Below, in pieces: positions 16,646 to 25,100 of a DNA stretch of 64,000 nucleotides; within the stretch, counting starts at the first letter, position 1, and each line of letters opens with the position of its first letter. Source of the stretch: Xaviernesmea oryzae (GTDB lineage Bacteria > Pseudomonadota > Alphaproteobacteria > Rhizobiales > Rhizobiaceae); the NCBI RefSeq assembly GCF_900177415.1, contig NZ_FXAF01000008.1:186001-250000 (forward strand), written 5' to 3'. The translations under genes were made by a program, and so were the position numbers. The notes below the pieces were generated by a model that saw only the letters and a program-made list of their open reading frames with translations, was not told the DNA's origin and searched no databases.

Positions 16646-17854
16646 TTATCGGCCCGCTATGTTCCAGCCCCGGCCGTGGTCGCCGAAGCCCTCGCACCCA
16701 TTCGCCGTAATCGCAACGGTGTCCTCAAGCTTGATGAAACCGCGCTCGGTGTGGTGAAGTTCGGTTTCGATGGAGATTACCATCCCTTCCTGAAGGGGCT
16801 GATCGCGATGATGCGCGGGGTAGTTGGGCACCGCCGTGCTCATCAGCCAGGGCGCCTCGTGACTGACGATCCCCATGCCGTGCGCGGAGAAGAACATCTT
16901 GTTGCTGACCGAGCATTTTGCCAATGCGTCGTTGGCATCCTCGAAGATATCGCCGCCCCGGGTGCCGGGCCTCAGGTTCCTGCGGGCCGCCTGCTGGACC
17001 GTCTCGACCTGGCCCAGCAGATCGATCAGTTCCTGGTCGGGCTCCCGCGTGTAAGCCATGCGGCAGACGTCGCCGATATAGCCCTTGTAATTGCCGCCGG
17101 AATCAAGCGCCAGCGTTTCGCCGTCCTCCCAGATCTTGTCGTAGGGAGCGCGATTGAAGGCGGTGCCGACATTGGTGAGCGCATATTCGAACTTCAGGCC
17201 GCGTGCTGTTTCCTCCTGTCGCAACGCGTCGAAAAGGGTCAGCTTGCTGGTGCCCGGCCCATGTTTCGAGATCACCGCCAGCATCGAATCGACGACCTTT
17301 TCCGATGCCTCGCGAAGGATCTTCAGCTCTTCCGGTGTCTTGAGCGCGCGCAGGATCTCCAACGTATAGGTGGCATCGACCAGGTTTGCGTCTGGGAGCT
17401 GCTCTTCAAGGACGCGGTAGGCATCGATCGGCATGAACCCGACCTCGATACCGATACGCCCTTTGGCGGCCTTCACATCCTTGAGCAATTCGGCCGCAGC
17501 ACCCGCATATCCTGTGCTCACGTAATTCTTCAGATTGAGATTGGAGACCCAGAAGCTGCCGAGCTGCTTTTCGTAGCGCTCCATCGGCGCGCCCACATAG
17601 CCGGAATCGAGCGGGCGACCCTTCACATAGATGAAGAAGGGAAGGTATCGGCTGAGCCCGTGCGCATCCATATAATCGTAGAAGAAAAAGCGATATCCGC
17701 CCAAGAGATACTGGATGCTGTGTTTCGACGTGACAAGAAGCGCGTCCAGCTTCGCCTCCTCCATCAGGCGATCGAGGCGATTGGTATCGAAGGGAGGCTT
17801 GTGCAGCCTGGAAGTATCCTCGACGGGGTTTCCTTCGGAATATGCGAAACTCAT
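16646..17854 (-). CDS. M24 family metallopeptidase (Xaa-Pro dipeptidase/creatinase-like)
   Basis: A 402-residue pita-bread-fold protein. The N-terminal half is a creatinase-like domain (RLDRLMEEAKLDALLVTSKHSIQYLLGGYR in parts). The C-terminal catalytic domain has all five expected dimetal ligands: D in LALDSGG, D in YIGDVCRM, H in FFSAHGMGIVSHE, E in VISIETEL and E in FIKLEDTV. So it should be an active hydrolase of an Xaa-Pro-like or amide substrate. It has no signal peptide. Its place between dctA and the OtnI-like gene is odd for a simple sugar-acid pathway and may mean the natural substrate is an amide conjugate. AAGGA precedes the ATG. Confidence 0.85.
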   Translation of the reverse strand: MSFAYSEGNPVEDTSRLHKPPFDTNRLDRLMEEAKLDALLVTSKHSIQYLLGGYRFFFYDYMDAHGLSRYLPFFIYVKGRPLDSGYVGAPMERYEKQLGSFWVSNLNLKNYVSTGYAGAAAELLKDVKAAKGRIGIEVGFMPIDAYRVLEEQLPDANLVDATYTLEILRALKTPEELKILREASEKVVDSMLAVISKHGPGTSKLTLFDALRQEETARGLKFEYALTNVGTAFNRAPYDKIWEDGETLALDSGGNYKGYIGDVCRMAYTREPDQELIDLLGQVETVQQAARRNLRPGTRGGDIFEDANDALAKCSVSNKMFFSAHGMGIVSHEAPWLMSTAVPNYPAHHRDQPLQEGMVISIETELHHTERGFIKLEDTVAITANGCEGFGDHGRGWNIAGR

Positions 17855-17961
17855 GATGACTGTCCTTTCTCATTGACTTGCCTGTCAACGGCCGCTCCCT
17901 TGCCCGGTGATCGAGAGCCGGATGCGGATACGCCCGCGGCAAGAAAATTTCTTTCGGGGTT

Positions 17962-17997
17962 CGCCTCCCCGGGCGTCGGTCGACGCTCGGGGAGGCG
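17962..17997 (-). terminator. strong hairpin terminator after dctA
   Basis: CGCCTCCCCG (17962-17971) pairs with CGGGGAGGCG (17988-17997), and the stem continues inward to about 16 pairs with one G-U, closed by a GGTC loop. It lies 14 bp after the dctA stop on the minus strand. A weak AAATTTTC run follows some 15 bp later. Confidence 0.75.
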
Positions 17998-18011
17998 ATG
18001 TGCCGAACGTG

Positions 18012-19373
18012 TCAGTATGTGCTTGCAGCGCCGAGAGGGACGGCTTCGCCCGGCCTTGCCTCACCCGGCATTTCGCCGCTTTCGAGAATGGCCTGTGCTC
18101 TCTCGTTGTCCACGGCTCCCACCCAGCGGCCGACGACCAGCGTGGCGATGATATTGCTGGTGAGGTTCGTCGCGGCACGGATTTCCGCCATGAAACGGTC
18201 CACTCCGATGAGCAGAGCCAGACCCGCCACGGGAAGCACGCCGATCGCGGGCATGGTCGCCGCCAGGGCGATGAAGCCTCCCCCGGTGACGCCGGCTGCA
18301 CCCTTCGACGTGAACAGCATGATGAGCAGAATGGTGAGCTGATGCCAGAGCGTCAGGTCCGTGTTCGTGGCGTGCGCGATGAACAGCACGGCCATGGTCA
18401 TGTAGATCGCGGTCCCGTCCATGTTGAACGAGAAGCCGGTCGGCATGACGAGGCCGACGACCTCCTTCTTGACGCCGAGATGTTCCAGCTTCGCCATGCT
18501 GCGCGGGATCATCGTTTCGGCGGAGGTCGCCGCGAAAACCACGAGGATCTCGTCCTTGAAGTAGGAAAGCACCTTCCAGAGGCTGAACCCGGCAAGCCGC
18601 AGGAATGCCCCGAGAACGAAGATGACGAAGAGGATGCTGACGATATAGACGGCGAGCACGAGCTGGCCCAGGTTCAGCAACGTTCCGATGCCGTATTTCC
18701 CGATCGTGAACGCCATGGCCCCGGCGGCACCGAGCGGTGCGAAGCGCATGATGATGTTCACCATCCCGAAGAGGGCGTAGGAGATCGTCTCCAGCGTGCC
18801 GATCAACGGCTTCGCTCTTTCGCCGAGCTTGCAAAGCGCGAGGCCGAAAAGCACCGCGATGAAGAGCACCGGCAGGATTTCCCCGCTGACAAAAGGCGAA
18901 ACGAAAGTCTGCGGTATGATGTTGATGAAAAACTCGACCAGCGTGACGTCATGCGCCTTCTGGACATAGGTCGCAACCGCGCCGGCATCGAGCGTTGCCG
19001 GATCCGCATTGACGCCCTTACCGACCGGCCAGAGATTGCCAACGGCCATTCCGATGAGAAGAGCGATGGTCGAGGCAACTTCGAAGTAGATCAGCGCCTT
19101 GATGCCGATGCTGGCGATCTTGCGCATGTCTCCGATGGTGGCGATGCCAACGACGATCGTCATGAAGATGATCGGGGTGACGACCGCCTTGATCGCGCGG
19201 ATGAACACGTCTCCGAGCGGCTTGAACGCAACGGCGAGCTGCGGCTCGAAGAAACCGATCGCGGTGCCGATGAGAACACCGATGATGACCTGCACGTAAA
19301 GCTTGCTGAGCCAGTACCATACGATGTTGGTTTGCTTGGAATCCGAATGTGTTGAAAGAACTTCTCGCGCCAT
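18012..19373 (-). CDS. dctA: C4-dicarboxylate:cation symporter DctA
   Basis: A 453-residue secondary transporter of the DAACS family with about eight membrane helices and two re-entrant loops. Hallmarks are AVVTPIIFMTIVVGIA, FAATSAETMIPRSM (the serine-rich motif), PTGFSFNMDGTAIYMT and LLFTSKGAAGVTGGGFIALAAT (read in parts). DctA carries succinate, malate, fumarate or orotate. Rhizobial DctA normally pairs with dctBD elsewhere. This copy lies inside the tetronate island next to a dehydrogenase, with no dctBD, so it may carry a hydroxy-acid such as threonate or tartrate. Confidence 0.9.
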   Translation of the reverse strand: MAREVLSTHSDSKQTNIVWYWLSKLYVQVIIGVLIGTAIGFFEPQLAVAFKPLGDVFIRAIKAVVTPIIFMTIVVGIATIGDMRKIASIGIKALIYFEVASTIALLIGMAVGNLWPVGKGVNADPATLDAGAVATYVQKAHDVTLVEFFINIIPQTFVSPFVSGEILPVLFIAVLFGLALCKLGERAKPLIGTLETISYALFGMVNIIMRFAPLGAAGAMAFTIGKYGIGTLLNLGQLVLAVYIVSILFVIFVLGAFLRLAGFSLWKVLSYFKDEILVVFAATSAETMIPRSMAKLEHLGVKKEVVGLVMPTGFSFNMDGTAIYMTMAVLFIAHATNTDLTLWHQLTILLIMLFTSKGAAGVTGGGFIALAATMPAIGVLPVAGLALLIGVDRFMAEIRAATNLTSNIIATLVVGRWVGAVDNERAQAILESGEMPGEARPGEAVPLGAASTY

Positions 19374-19478
19374 TATTTCCTCCCGGCAAGCGATAGCCTG
19401 AATTCAACGAAGTCCGCGGCTCAATTCCCTCCAACCCTCGTTGTAACGACGGATCGCCAAAACCATCGTCACGAAGCA

Positions 19479-19514
19479 TGCCTGGGCTCGCCGCCGCGGG
19501 GGCGAGCCCAGGCA
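19479..19514 (-). terminator. hairpin terminator after the Zn-dehydrogenase gene
   Basis: A 14-bp perfect stem, TGCCTGGGCTCGCC (19479-19492) with GGCGAGCCCAGGCA (19501-19514), around an 8-nt GC-rich loop. It begins 6 bp after the dehydrogenase stop. The T-run (ATTTTCC) is on the plus-strand side, so for the minus-strand transcript this is a stable 3' hairpin without a U-tract. It separates the dehydrogenase from dctA. Confidence 0.65.
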
Positions 19515-19519
19515 TTTTC

Positions 19520-20683
19520 CTATTCGGCAGCCTCGGCCATCGCCGCGGTCTTCCTGTTCTTCACGACCACCTTGATTGCATCCTCGACGCGGTCCTTCGC
19601 ATATCGGAGCGCCTCCGGGAGGTCCTCCATATCGAATGTGTGGGTGTGAATGATGGCCGCATCGAAGCGCTTCTGGCGCATGAAAGCCTCGGCCCTGTGG
19701 GTCGCCGACTTTCCTTCGCCCCGAATGCCATAGAGATAGATGTTGTTGCGGACGAGGTAGGCGACGTCGATCGGGACCTCCTCGCTCGGGAATGCCGCAA
19801 GGCATATCTTGCCGCCGCGGTTCAGCATCTGCGCAGCCTCGTTGACGGCATTGGGTGCGCCTGAGCATTCCACCACGAAGTCGACGCCCTTGCCGTCGGT
19901 AAGGCGTCGGACCGACTCTACCGCGTCCTCCTTGCGCACGTTGATCACGTGATCGGCGCCGAGCCGCTTGCCCATTTCGAGCCGGTTGTCGCGGGTGCCG
20001 GTCAAAATTACCGGCTGTGCGCCGAGAGCCTTGGCCACCGCCACGCCGAGCAGCCCGATCGGCCCGGGACCGCTGACGACGACGGAATCGCCGGCGATCA
20101 GGCCGCCGAGCTCGGTCAGACCGTACATCGACGTCCCGGCGGTGACGACGAGCGTGGCCTCCTCGTCGCTCATGGAATCCGCGACGTGAACGAGGGTGTT
20201 GACGTTGTTCACCTGGTATTCGCAGAACCCGCCGTCGGTGGTGAAACCGTTCGCGCGATGCCCTTTGTCGACATCGCCGTAGTTCTTGCCGTAGTTGTGG
20301 CAGGACGTGTACATGCCCTGGCGGCAACGCTTGCATTGTCCGCAACCGGCGTGAATCTCGACGGTAACGCGCTCGCCGATCGCGAACTCGTCGACACCCG
20401 GGCCAAGCGCCACCACCGTTCCCATGTATTCGTGGCCGGGCGTGAAGTTCTTGTTGAAAGGCAAACCGCCTTCGATCTGTGCCGGCGGCCCATGAGCGAT
20501 GATCTCAAGATCGGTTGCGCAGATCGCGACGGCATCGATCCGGACAAGCACTTCCGCCTTCTTCGGCGTCGGAACGGCCTTTTCCACCAGCGAAAGTTGG
20601 CCAGGATCACCAAGCACCCAAGCTTTCATTCGCTCGGGGATCGGATAATCCGGATGTGTCTTGACATTGGCTGGCTGCGGCAT
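19520..20683 (-). CDS. zinc-dependent medium-chain alcohol/polyol dehydrogenase
   Basis: A 387-residue MDR dehydrogenase. Catalytic-zinc residues are C in AICATD and the HE pair in TPGHEYMGTVV. The structural zinc site is GCGQCKRCRQGMYTSC (four Cys). The Rossmann motif is SGPGPIGLLGVAVAKALGA. It resembles threonine and sorbitol dehydrogenase relatives. In this island it is the only visible oxidoreductase, so it probably performs the first oxidation of a tetronate or tetritol to the oxo acid, a step usually done by LtnD-type enzymes. NAD preference and substrate cannot be read from the sequence. Confidence 0.85.
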   Translation of the reverse strand: MPQPANVKTHPDYPIPERMKAWVLGDPGQLSLVEKAVPTPKKAEVLVRIDAVAICATDLEIIAHGPPAQIEGGLPFNKNFTPGHEYMGTVVALGPGVDEFAIGERVTVEIHAGCGQCKRCRQGMYTSCHNYGKNYGDVDKGHRANGFTTDGGFCEYQVNNVNTLVHVADSMSDEEATLVVTAGTSMYGLTELGGLIAGDSVVVSGPGPIGLLGVAVAKALGAQPVILTGTRDNRLEMGKRLGADHVINVRKEDAVESVRRLTDGKGVDFVVECSGAPNAVNEAAQMLNRGGKICLAAFPSEEVPIDVAYLVRNNIYLYGIRGEGKSATHRAEAFMRQKRFDAAIIHTHTFDMEDLPEALRYAKDRVEDAIKVVVKNRKTAAMAEAAE

Positions 20684-21244
20684 ACTCGCTTCTCCTCCAT
20701 TGAGACCCAGTTCGATCCGGCCGCTATACTTCCCATCCGAAATGTTTTTCCGGAAAGATCGTATATTCTGGCGCGTTATCGAATGTCATATTCAAAGGCC
20801 GCAGGAATATACCTAACCTCAGCCTGAGAATTCTTGGAACTATCGGCCGGTCACGTGGGAGGGTCAACGAAACAGACGTTTCTTTCCCAATGTGAAAATC
20901 GACGCTCCTATGCGACGGATGCGATGACGACCCGCGTCGCAACCCTTGCGGCCGTCAGCCGGATAACATCCATCAGCAGCCGCTCGGACGCATCGGGCGG
21001 CATCGCACGCGAACCCACGGCAGTCTTTGTCTGCTTAAGACGGCTGGCCGCGGATGGTGGAAGACGCCGTCCCCGGCGAGGCGGCGACGGCGGGAATGCC
21101 GAAGAGGTCTCACCGCCCCCTGGGCGGGACTGGCGGAGCCACGCCGATCATCTCGAAATAGGCCAGTGAAACGGACGCGCAGGCACCGGGATACGGAATC
21201 AGCCTTCCCGAATACGATGAAATAACCAATTGTCCCTACGGCAC
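20684..21244. other. 561-bp intergenic region between the dehydrogenase and iclR
   Basis: No intact gene was found. A 10-bp palindrome TTTCCGGAAA (20747-20756) sits 64 bp before the dehydrogenase ATG. A half-match to the IclR box (GTGAAAA at 20894-20900) lies farther out. On the minus strand, two short frames without start codons end in protein-like tails: one ends in YFEMIGVAPPVPPRGR near 21121, another in RLTAARVATRVVIASVA near 20908. They may be remnants of a decayed gene, or chance. Confidence 0.4.
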
Positions 21245-22105
21245 TTATACGAAGCATCCAGCCGGCATGCGGCCGGAAAGCTCACGTGCGCAATCGACGA
21301 CAGCGCGCGCGACATGGCTCCTATAGGCGTCGCTTGCCCGCTTTCTCGGGATCGTTGCGCCGACGGAACACACCACAGCGCCCGACATGTCACGGACGAC
21401 GGCCCCGTATCCCACGAGGTCGGGACGAAACTCGCCGTCGTCCATGGCAAAGCCGGAACGGCGCACCAGCCGCAGCTCTTCAATCAAGGCTCCGAGCGAG
21501 GTGATGGTTTTGTCGGTGAAGCTCGCAAGCCCATTGTCGGCAACGACCCGCGCCAGTTCGGCCTCGGGCAGCCAGGCGAGGATCGCCTTGCCGGGCGCCA
21601 CCGCGTGCACGGTGTGCAGCTTTGCATATTCGCGAAGATCGAGCTGCGGCGCGATATGCGAAGGAAGACGGATATGCGTCACGAGCGCCGATCCTCTCAA
21701 CACCGCCATCTGAACGGCTTCGCGCAGATCGATATTGAGCTCCTGAAGTTTCGGCCGGACAAACTCGACAAGATTGTAATCCCGGACAGAACGTTGCGCG
21801 ACCGCCTCGAGACGGGAACTCAGCGAATAACCGCTGCTGCGGCCCGCATAGACAACGTAACCGCGCTTCACCAGAGTCTTCACAAGATGATGGCACGTCG
21901 ACAGATTTATTCCGACGAGCTTGGCGATCTCGTTGAGCATCAGGGGCGAGTTGCTCAAAGAAAGGGCCTCGAGGATCGACAACGCGCGGTCGACGGACTG
22001 GATGCTCTTGCCGTCGTTCTTGCCGACGCTATTCGTCGCCATCGCATATTGGGTTTGACGAAACTCGCTATTTCGCCAAGCATGCTGGTCAGCAGCCTCC
22101 ATCAT
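21245..22105 (-). CDS. IclR family transcriptional regulator of the tetronate island
   Basis: A 286-residue regulator. The IclR winged helix lies at about residues 33-95 (SIQSVDRALSILEALS, LMLNEIAKLVGINLSTCHHLVKTL read in parts, YVVYAGRSSGYSLSSRL). The effector GAF-like domain follows (HTVHAVAPGKAILAWLPE, SGFAMDDGEFRPDLVGYGAVVRD, VVCSVGATIPRKR). Two ATGs, at 22105 and 22102, follow an AGGAGGAG ribosome-binding site; the second is better spaced. It faces the divergent plus-strand catabolic operon across 326 bp that hold two matching inverted repeats. It may also read through into the dehydrogenase arm. Confidence 0.92.
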   Translation of the reverse strand: MMEAADQHAWRNSEFRQTQYAMATNSVGKNDGKSIQSVDRALSILEALSLSNSPLMLNEIAKLVGINLSTCHHLVKTLVKRGYVVYAGRSSGYSLSSRLEAVAQRSVRDYNLVEFVRPKLQELNIDLREAVQMAVLRGSALVTHIRLPSHIAPQLDLREYAKLHTVHAVAPGKAILAWLPEAELARVVADNGLASFTDKTITSLGALIEELRLVRRSGFAMDDGEFRPDLVGYGAVVRDMSGAVVCSVGATIPRKRASDAYRSHVARAVVDCARELSGRMPAGCFV

Positions 22106-22173
22106 ACTCCTCCTGTTCCTCCGCGAGGAAGCTAGGATCGGTCTTGATAGCCGTCAATCCGGCACGGGCACCA

Positions 22174-22190
22174 TTTTCACATGGTGAAAA
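22174..22190. promoter_or_regulatory. putative IclR operator, box 1
   Basis: TTTTCACATGGTGAAAA, a perfect 7-3-7 inverted repeat, 69 bp upstream of iclR. Box 2 shares TTTTCA-N4-GTGAAA. IclR proteins commonly bind paired palindromes of this length (family knowledge). Confidence 0.55.
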
Positions 22191-22296
22191 CCGCCAAAGA
22201 GCGCCAGTCCGCACGCTTTGTTCGGAGCATCAAGGGTTTACGGCCTGCGTCGTGTAGGTCGCCGGCGGAATTGCGGCGGCGGCCCCGGCCCTCCGT

Positions 22297-22313
22297 TTTT
22301 CATTTTGTGAAAT
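22297..22313. promoter_or_regulatory. putative IclR operator, box 2
   Basis: TTTTCATTTTGTGAAAT matches box 1 at both half-sites with the same length and lies 123 bp from it, nearer the plus-strand operon (about 120 bp before its ATG). Confidence 0.5.
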
Positions 22314-22431
22314 TCCGCTCTGGGTCGTTGACCTTCAGCGGCAAGCCCCATGTAATCCGACCGGAAATGCAGCGGAAGGTGAGCGGAAAGCGGCCGCTTC
22401 CGGCTCCGGGAGCGCGCTGCGGGAGGATATC

Positions 22432-23136
22432 ATGGCAGGAAACCTGAAGGTGATGAGTACGCTTGCCGTCGAGCTGGCGCTCAAGCGAGCCATTCTTCCA
22501 GCCTGGGAGGACGCGGGCAATTCGGTCGAAGTGGACTGGAATCCGACAGGCATCCTGATAGAGCGCGTTCGCAACGGCGAGCGTGGCGACATCCTCATTG
22601 CGATCGATTCACCGATCACCACCCTGGCTGACGAGGGAATTTTGCTGCCGGATACGATCCGGCCGGTCGCACGTGCGAGTTTCGGCCTGGCTGCAAGAGC
22701 AGGCTCGTCGCTGCCCGACATCTCGACCCCGGAGCGCTTCAAGGCAGCTCTCCTGGCAGCCCGCTCGGTCGCCTATTCTTTGACAGGTGCAAGCGGCCTT
22801 CATTTTCAAAAAGTGCTCGACCAGCTTGGCATTGCTGAAACGGTCAGAAAGCGCGCCCTCACCATCAACGCGGGCTTTACCGCGGAAAAGATCATCTCAG
22901 GCGAGGCCGAGCTTGCCGTCCAGCAGATCAGCGAGTTGATGTCGGTCGACGGTGTGGACGTCATCGGGCCGTTTCCCGCTCCCTTTCAGAAGCCCACGGA
23001 TTTCTCGGCGGCGGTCTTTTCCGGCGCGAAGAACCCGAAGCTCGCAGCCGCTTTCCTCGACCACCTCAGCGGCGCGGCGGCTATCGAAGCCTATGAGCGC
23101 TCGGGTCTCAAAGCCCGTTTTCCCGCGGCCGCGTGA
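22432..23136 (+). CDS. leaderless ModA-like periplasmic-binding-fold protein
   Basis: A 234-residue protein with a type 2 periplasmic-binding fold resembling ModA-type (molybdate or tungstate) binding proteins: KVMSTLAVELALKRAILPAW, VRNGERGDILIAIDSP, GLAARAGSSLPDIS, YSLTGASGLHFQKVLDQLGIA and the hinge GEAELAVQQISELM. It begins directly with the first strand and has no signal peptide or membrane segment. GGGAGGATATC precedes ATG 22432 and no in-frame upstream leader was seen. So it is probably cytoplasmic and may act as a sensor or ligand carrier rather than a transport receptor. No transporter subunits adjoin it. It is the first gene of the otnK/otnC operon, 14 bp before the next. Confidence 0.8.
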   Translation: MAGNLKVMSTLAVELALKRAILPAWEDAGNSVEVDWNPTGILIERVRNGERGDILIAIDSPITTLADEGILLPDTIRPVARASFGLAARAGSSLPDISTPERFKAALLAARSVAYSLTGASGLHFQKVLDQLGIAETVRKRALTINAGFTAEKIISGEAELAVQQISELMSVDGVDVIGPFPAPFQKPTDFSAAVFSGAKNPKLAAAFLDHLSGAAAIEAYERSGLKARFPAAA

Positions 23137-23150
23137 ACTGGAGCCTTTCG

Positions 23151-23819
23151 ATGCCCAAGAACTTTCCCCGCATCGTTCTCTTCCATGCCACACCGGTCGC
23201 GATGGACCCGATCGGATCGGCCATGGCACGACTTTGGCCGGAAGCCGAGGCGGTGAACCTGCTCGACGACGGGCTGACCATCGACCGCGCCAGAGAGGGG
23301 GCTGAATTGTCGGAGGAACTGATCGAGCGTTTCGTCGATTTCGGGCGCTATGCGCGACGCATCGGAGCCGACGGCATTCTGATCACCTGCTCCGCATTCG
23401 GCCCCGCGATCGACCGCATGATCAAGGAACTGCCGCTGCCGATTCTGAGGCCGAACGAGGCGATGTTCCGTGAAGCGATCGCAGCGGGAGATCGCATCGG
23501 CATGCTCGCGACCTTCGCCCCGGCGGTGGCCACGATGGAGGACGAGTTCCGTCAGTTCACCGCGGAAGCGGGCGCCGCCAGCAGCCTGGAGACAATCGTC
23601 GTGCCGGACGCCATCGACCTTTTGCGCAAGGGAGATGCGGCTTCCCACAACAGGCTCGTCGCTGAGATGGCGCCCCGTCTTGCAGATCACGATGCGATCA
23701 TGCTCGCTCACTTTTCCACCTCTCGCGCTGCAGAGGACGTGCGCCGCATGGTCGACAGGCCAGTCTTCACGGCTCCGGAGGCCGCTGTAAACCGGATGAA
23801 ATCCCTGGTAATGGAGTAG
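23151..23819 (+). CDS. Asp/Glu racemase superfamily protein with a single catalytic Cys
   Basis: A 222-residue protein of the aspartate/glutamate racemase fold. The first catalytic loop is ILITCSAFG with C80. The second loop reads MLAHFSTSRA, placing S189 where racemases carry the second Cys. One-Cys members, such as arylmalonate decarboxylase, do not racemise but decarboxylate or isomerise, so this is probably not a classical racemase. Start ATG 23151 has GGAG upstream; GTG 23133 would overlap the preceding gene. It is followed after 3 bp by otnK. It could act on a branched or two-acid substrate that enters the tetronate route. Confidence 0.8.
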   Translation: MPKNFPRIVLFHATPVAMDPIGSAMARLWPEAEAVNLLDDGLTIDRAREGAELSEELIERFVDFGRYARRIGADGILITCSAFGPAIDRMIKELPLPILRPNEAMFREAIAAGDRIGMLATFAPAVATMEDEFRQFTAEAGAASSLETIVVPDAIDLLRKGDAASHNRLVAEMAPRLADHDAIMLAHFSTSRAAEDVRRMVDRPVFTAPEAAVNRMKSLVME

Positions 23820-23822
23820 ACC

Positions 23823-25100
23823 ATGCTGCTCGGCGTTATTGCAGACGACTTTACCGGCGCAAGCGACATCGCCAACACGCTGGCCAAGGGCCATGGTGGG
23901 CGGGGTGGCCTCGTGACCTCTCAGTTCATGGGCGTGCCGAACCATAACGCCGCCCCGGAGATCGAGGCGGGGGTCGTCTCCCTCAAATCCAGATCCATAC
24001 CGGCACGGGAAGCCGTCGAGCAATCGCTTGCGGCGCTGTCCTGGCTGAAGGCGCAGGGATGCCGGCAATTCGTCTTCAAATATTGCTCGACCTTCGATTC
24101 GACGCCCGAGGGCAATATCGGACCCGTGGGCGAGGCGCTTGCCGAAGCATTGGGCGTGAAGGGCGTGGTGGCGTGCCCGGCCTTTCCCGCGATGGGACGG
24201 ACGGTCTATCAGGGCCATCTGTTCGTGAACGACCGGCTGCTCAATGAATCCGGCATGCAGAACCACCCGCTGACGCCGATGACCGATGCGAACATCCGGC
24301 GCTGGCTCCGGCTCCAGACAGCCGGGGAAGTCGGTCTGGTTTCCACAGCGACCCTCAGCAAGGGGGCGGATGCCGTTCGCGGCGCCCTCCAGGCGAGCGC
24401 GGCCAAAGGCGAGACACTGGTCATCGTGGATGCGGTTGGTGACGACGACCTGGTCACGATCGGCCGGGCCTGCATGGATGCGCCGCTGCTTACCGGCGGG
24501 TCGGGGATCGCTCTGGGGCTTCCCGCAAATTTCATCGAAAGAGGCCTTGCGTCCGGACGCAGCGAGGTGTTTCGGGGCAAACAGGGCCCAGAGGCAATTC
24601 TGGCAGGAAGCTGTTCAGGGGCCACGCGCGGGCAGATCGAGGTGCATGCCCGTCACCATCCCGTGCTGCAGATCTCGGTCCATGACGTGATCGAACGCAG
24701 GACGACTTCGGACGATCTCGTCGCTTTCATCACGGCCAATCACGGCAAGGCGCCGCTGGTCTATTCCTCCGGGACGCCGGAACAGGTCGCGGAAGCACAG
24801 CGGCGTTATGGACGCGAAACCGTTTCCGAGAGACTCGACGAACTGTTCGCCCTTACGGCGCAAAGACTGGTCGACGGCGGCGTGCGCCGTCTGGTCGTCG
24901 CCGGAGGCGAGACATCCGGCGCGGTCGCACAGGCTCTCGACCTTGGCGATGTCATCATCGGCCCCGAAATCAGCGCCGGTGTCCCCGTGCTCGTAAGCCG
25001 GCGGAGGGATATCGCGCTGGCTCTGAAATCGGGTAACTTCGGTGGCCCCTCCTTCTTCGAGGATGCGCTTGCCGTACTGGCGGGAGGAAACAGCCGATGA
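23823..25100 (+). CDS. otnK: 3-oxo-tetronate kinase OtnK (DUF1537 family)
   Basis: A 425-residue four-carbon-acid sugar kinase. The N-terminal substrate domain opens with LGVIADDFTGASDIANTLA, the family signature, and contains KYCSTFDSTPEGNIGP. The C-terminal nucleotide-binding domain contains VVAGGETSGAVAQAL and GPEISAGVPVL. OtnK phosphorylates 3-oxotetronate (3-dehydro-erythronate or -threonate) at O4, and OtnC then decarboxylates it. It overlaps otnC by four bases, so the two are translationally coupled. Confidence 0.92.
   Translation: MLLGVIADDFTGASDIANTLAKGHGGRGGLVTSQFMGVPNHNAAPEIEAGVVSLKSRSIPAREAVEQSLAALSWLKAQGCRQFVFKYCSTFDSTPEGNIGPVGEALAEALGVKGVVACPAFPAMGRTVYQGHLFVNDRLLNESGMQNHPLTPMTDANIRRWLRLQTAGEVGLVSTATLSKGADAVRGALQASAAKGETLVIVDAVGDDDLVTIGRACMDAPLLTGGSGIALGLPANFIERGLASGRSEVFRGKQGPEAILAGSCSGATRGQIEVHARHHPVLQISVHDVIERRTTSDDLVAFITANHGKAPLVYSSGTPEQVAEAQRRYGRETVSERLDELFALTAQRLVDGGVRRLVVAGGETSGAVAQALDLGDVIIGPEISAGVPVLVSRRRDIALALKSGNFGGPSFFEDALAVLAGGNSR

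Larger units (their letters stand above)
22106..22431. other. divergent regulatory region of the tetronate island
   Basis: 326 bp between iclR (-) and the ModA-like gene (+). It carries the two 17-bp IclR-type boxes at 22174-22190 and 22297-22313. No coding sequence was seen. Confidence 0.6.

Noticed and set aside
20834..21169. A 111-residue plus-strand frame between the dehydrogenase and iclR
   Set aside because: It has no ribosome site and a low-complexity Arg-rich tail. The region is better described as regulatory or as a decayed gene.
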